From assembly GCA_017608575.1 (NCBI GenBank), contig JAFCFP010000042.1:1-8842 (forward strand): a stretch of DNA of 8,842 bases, written 5' to 3'. A model generated the notes under the pieces. It was not told the DNA's origin. It ran no database searches and saw nothing but the letters and a program-made list of their open reading frames with translations. The position numbers were made by a program, and so were the translations under genes. Origin of the DNA: Candidatus Iainarchaeum sp. (GTDB lineage Archaea > Iainarchaeota > Iainarchaeia > Iainarchaeales > DTGL01). Shown piece by piece: positions 6,752 through 8,842 of the stretch (the stretch's first letter is position 1; each line of letters begins with the position of its first letter).

Positions 6752-8419
6752 TTACTCACGCATTATGTAAACCTTTATTTTTCCACTTTCAAAAAGAATT
6801 GGTTTGTTTAATTCGCTGCAGTTTGAAAGGAAATAATCAACGTTTTTGTCACCAATAAACACAATCCTATGCCCTTCTTTGTCAAATATGTCTGCACCGG
6901 GAATTTTGTCAGCGCGTTTATGCACTGCCCAAGGAAAATGGAATATTCTGCCTGCTTCCATGTAACGGCAGTAATTTTTTTCTTGTACTGGATCAGGGTT
7001 GTCGTACAGTGAATTGTATGGAAAGCTGTATTTTTTTATTCCAGTCGGAATGTCCAAAAAGCACTGGTCGATTCCAAGGGTGAATGGCCCTGGCAACTGG
7101 TTTATTTTTTCCCCTATTTCATAGAACCCCACGGGAAAAGAGCGCGCCTGGAGTACAATCAAGGCAAACCCAGTGAAGTAAAGAAAGTGAAAGAAAAGTA
7201 CCAGCGTGATTACTATTTTTGCAATTTTTTTTGCTTTTTTGCTTTTTGTTTCAAGCATTGTCTTAATACCATAAGCGGAAAAAATACTTGCAGGAATAAA
7301 CATCAAAAAAGAAAGTTTTGCTGGCATATAAAATTGGTGTATTGAAACAATTGGGCTCCACCTCATAAAAAAGTTGAGCACAACGTTTGCTGAGAGAAAG
7401 GCAATAAAAATAAAACCGGCCAGCACAATGGCTTGGACTTCTTTCATTTTCTCTTTTTTGAAAGCCAAGTAAAGCCCAAGCAGTGCAGGATAAAATGCAA
7501 TGAGCGCAATGAGGTTGGGCACTGTTATACCACCTTTTATGAGTGTTTTGTTTGTTTCTGGAATAAGCCTGAAAAGAATAAGGCCAAGAGTTTCCGGCAG
7601 GATGATTATGGAGGAGGCGAGTGGAATGGCAAACTTGTCTATTAGGCCTTTGAGTGAAAAATTCCTTTCAATGAGAAATTCTATTACAAGGAAAAGAATA
7701 AAGAGGATAAAGAAATGAGCATACGCCCACAAGCCAATTAGTGAAAAGAAAAGCATTGGCTTATTTTTTTTAATGTGAAAATAGAATGCAGCAAGGAAGA
7801 ATAATTGGCCCATTATTTGCGGCAAGTAACCTGCATCTATTGCAAGAAAAGTGCTTATTGAAAAGGCAAAAATAAAAGTTGAAACAAGTGCAAACTTTTC
7901 ATTCAAAAAATTTTTAGCCAGCAGGAACACGCCAAGAATTGTAATAACAAGAAAAAAGACAGAAAGCAGTGAATTTACAACATATGAGTTTGGAAAAACC
8001 GAATAGAAAAAAGAGGAAACCAAGCGGTAAATCAATGGGTAAGAGTGGATCAATGGAATGGATTCACTTGAATCGGGAAAAGGACCATGCCTTAATGCTG
8101 TGAGTTTCACTGCATTTGCATGGTTCATAAAATCATTGCAAGTGCTTGGATAAACTCCATTGGGCCATAAAAGAAAGATGAAAACCATGGAAAAGGCAAG
8201 AAGGATTCCAACTAACAGCAAGAAGTGTTTTTTTTCAATTTTTCTCTCCCTTTTCTTACAAAAGAAATTCCTGCAAATGAAAAAGGAAAACACTGCTGAA
8301 ACAAGCATTGCAATTAGTGCAGTTTGTGGGTAGATGAGTGCAGAATAGCCAAACCAAACTCCAAAGATGGACAGCATTGCAAAAAAGGAAACAATGAATG
8401 AAAATGTTTTTTCCAGCAC
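6752..8419 (-). CDS. Large polytopic membrane protein, probable GT-C-type glycosyltransferase
   Basis: A 555-residue protein with roughly ten to twelve membrane helices over its first 430 residues and a soluble C-terminal domain of about 125 residues. After the second or third helix, the external loop contains VYPSTCNDFMNHANAV, with D96 and H100. An acidic residue followed by histidine in this first loop is typical of GT-C glycosyltransferases that use lipid-phosphate-linked sugars. The soluble tail (GIDQCFLDIPTG, HRIVFIGDKNVDYFLSNC) probably lies on the outer side. I do not recognise a precise family, so GT-C is an inference from topology and this motif. The frame can be extended to a TTG at 8461. 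I prefer the GTG at 8419 because GGTG lies five bases upstream, the first helix then starts at once, and the TTG is part of the inverted repeat at the promoter. It is the first gene of the operon; its TAA is one base from the next ATG. Confidence 0.75.
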   Translation of the reverse strand: MLEKTFSFIVSFFAMLSIFGVWFGYSALIYPQTALIAMLVSAVFSFFICRNFFCKKRERKIEKKHFLLLVGILLAFSMVFIFLLWPNGVYPSTCNDFMNHANAVKLTALRHGPFPDSSESIPLIHSYPLIYRLVSSFFYSVFPNSYVVNSLLSVFFLVITILGVFLLAKNFLNEKFALVSTFIFAFSISTFLAIDAGYLPQIMGQLFFLAAFYFHIKKNKPMLFFSLIGLWAYAHFFILFILFLVIEFLIERNFSLKGLIDKFAIPLASSIIILPETLGLILFRLIPETNKTLIKGGITVPNLIALIAFYPALLGLYLAFKKEKMKEVQAIVLAGFIFIAFLSANVVLNFFMRWSPIVSIHQFYMPAKLSFLMFIPASIFSAYGIKTMLETKSKKAKKIAKIVITLVLFFHFLYFTGFALIVLQARSFPVGFYEIGEKINQLPGPFTLGIDQCFLDIPTGIKKYSFPYNSLYDNPDPVQEKNYCRYMEAGRIFHFPWAVHKRADKIPGADIFDKEGHRIVFIGDKNVDYFLSNCSELNKPILFESGKIKVYIMRE

Positions 8420-8452
8420 GTTTACACCCGGTATTTTTCTGCTTTCTGCTAA

Positions 8453-8533
8453 TTGTACCAAAAACTTAAAATTAATAAGAAATAATTAACTAATATATTA
8501 TAATTTTTCCTATTAAGCGCTTTATTGGTACAA
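8453..8533. promoter_or_regulatory. Divergent promoter region with shared TATA palindrome and flanking inverted repeat
   Basis: Between the two divergent genes lies a very AT-rich core with a perfect palindrome TAATATATTA (8491-8500). It extends on the minus strand to TATAATATATTA (8503-8492) and can act as a TATA box in both directions. A 9-bp inverted repeat flanks it nearly symmetrically: TTGTACCAA (8453-8461) and TTGGTACAA (8525-8533), centred at 8493. On each strand TTGGTACAA therefore starts about 28-36 bases past the TATA centre, close to where transcription would begin. This could be an operator or an initiator-proximal element. The sequence symmetry is seen directly; the promoter and operator roles are inferred. 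Confidence 0.5.
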
Positions 8534-8556
8534 AACTGCAATGGAACTGTTTTTTT

Positions 8557-8842
8557 ATGACGAGCGAAACACTGAAATCTTTTGTTAAAAACTACTTTTT
8601 TTCCTTTTCCTCGAAAGTTTTCCTCGCCATAGTCGGGCTTCTTTTCACTTATATTATTGCAAATTATTTAGGCCCAAGTGATTATGGCTTGGTTGTTTTT
8701 TATATGGCCTTCGCTGTGAGCATTGCCAATCTTTTTGGAATGCATGTCTTCTCAGAACTGGTTTTTGTTTTCACGGCAAAATTTAAGTCAAAAAAGTTTT
8801 TTATTAGGGCATTGAGATGGGAGTATTCCCTCATGCCAATTG
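8557..8842 (+). CDS. Wzx-like polysaccharide flippase (MOP superfamily), N-terminal part (3'-truncated by window)
   Basis: The frame is open from ATG at 8557 to the window end, giving 95 residues and one further base. The N-terminus MTSETLKSFVKNYFF is followed by a first membrane helix (about 20-37), then NYLGPSDYGLVVFYMAF (36-52), which matches the LGPxxYGxxxxxxxx loop found in Wzx/RfbX oligosaccharide flippases. A second helix (about 44-61) and a basic loop (KFKSKKFFIRALRW) follow. Full family members have about 400-500 residues and 12-14 helices. They move undecaprenyl- or dolichyl-linked oligosaccharides across the membrane. There is no good Shine-Dalgarno site: GGA lies 11 bases upstream, so the start is read from the ATG and the fit of the N-terminus. 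It is transcribed divergently from the six-gene operon, and the shared promoter suggests joint control. Confidence 0.85.
   Translation, partial: MTSETLKSFVKNYFFSFSSKVFLAIVGLLFTYIIANYLGPSDYGLVVFYMAFAVSIANLFGMHVFSELVFVFTAKFKSKKFFIRALRWEYSLMPI

Noticed and set aside
8541..8588. A 15-codon ORF starting at ATG 8541 that overlaps the flippase start, as a leader peptide.
   Set aside because: It has no ribosome site and no attenuation-like structure, and a short ORF like this is expected by chance.
1..8842. tRNA or rRNA genes, CRISPR arrays, insertion sequences, tandem repeats.
   Set aside because: No cloverleaf-like sequence, regularly spaced repeat, transposase or terminal inverted repeat was seen.

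Overview
The window is an AT-rich stretch of surface-glycan or glycolipid biosynthesis genes. I think it is archaeal. Shine-Dalgarno-like sites are of the GGTGAT / GGTG type matching an archaeal 16S 3' end, AT-rich TATA-like boxes lie in the right places, the proteins are very lysine-rich, and four gene junctions are ATGA overlaps. A small-genome (DPANN-like) archaeon would fit. I cannot assign a lineage, and a bacterial host is not fully excluded.

Layout. (1) Positions 1-696, plus strand: the C-terminal part of a NodU/CmcH-type carbamoyltransferase whose N-terminus lies outside the window. (2) Positions 739-897, minus strand: a 52-residue membrane protein of the DUF5989 type, a known small companion of such carbamoyltransferases, here facing the enzyme tail to tail. 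(3) Positions 898-1163: no intact gene. This stretch holds the leader and probable promoter of the small gene, with two mutually exclusive inverted repeats, and then a plus-strand remnant resembling the C-terminal tail of an alkaline-phosphatase-superfamily protein. (4) Positions 1154-8419, minus strand: a six-gene operon. In transcription order it encodes a GT-C-like membrane protein, a GT4 glycosyltransferase, a class I SAM methyltransferase, an alkaline-phosphatase-superfamily phosphodiesterase/phosphatase, an LPG_synthase_TM/UPF0104 membrane protein, and a second GT4 glycosyltransferase. The last five genes are joined by four ATGA overlaps, and the first junction is TAA-A-ATG, so the whole set is probably translationally coupled. 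(5) Positions 8420-8556: a compact divergent promoter region with a shared AT-rich TATA palindrome flanked by a 9-bp inverted repeat (TTGTACCAA / TTGGTACAA). (6) Positions 8557-8842, plus strand: the start of a Wzx-like (MOP superfamily) polysaccharide flippase, cut by the window end.

Together these genes look like parts of a pathway that builds a lipid-linked glycan (GT4 enzymes and a GT-C-type transferase), decorates it (methyl and carbamoyl groups), handles a phospho-group (phosphatase-superfamily enzyme) and moves it across the membrane (flippase, UPF0104). The substrates and the final product cannot be read from the sequence.
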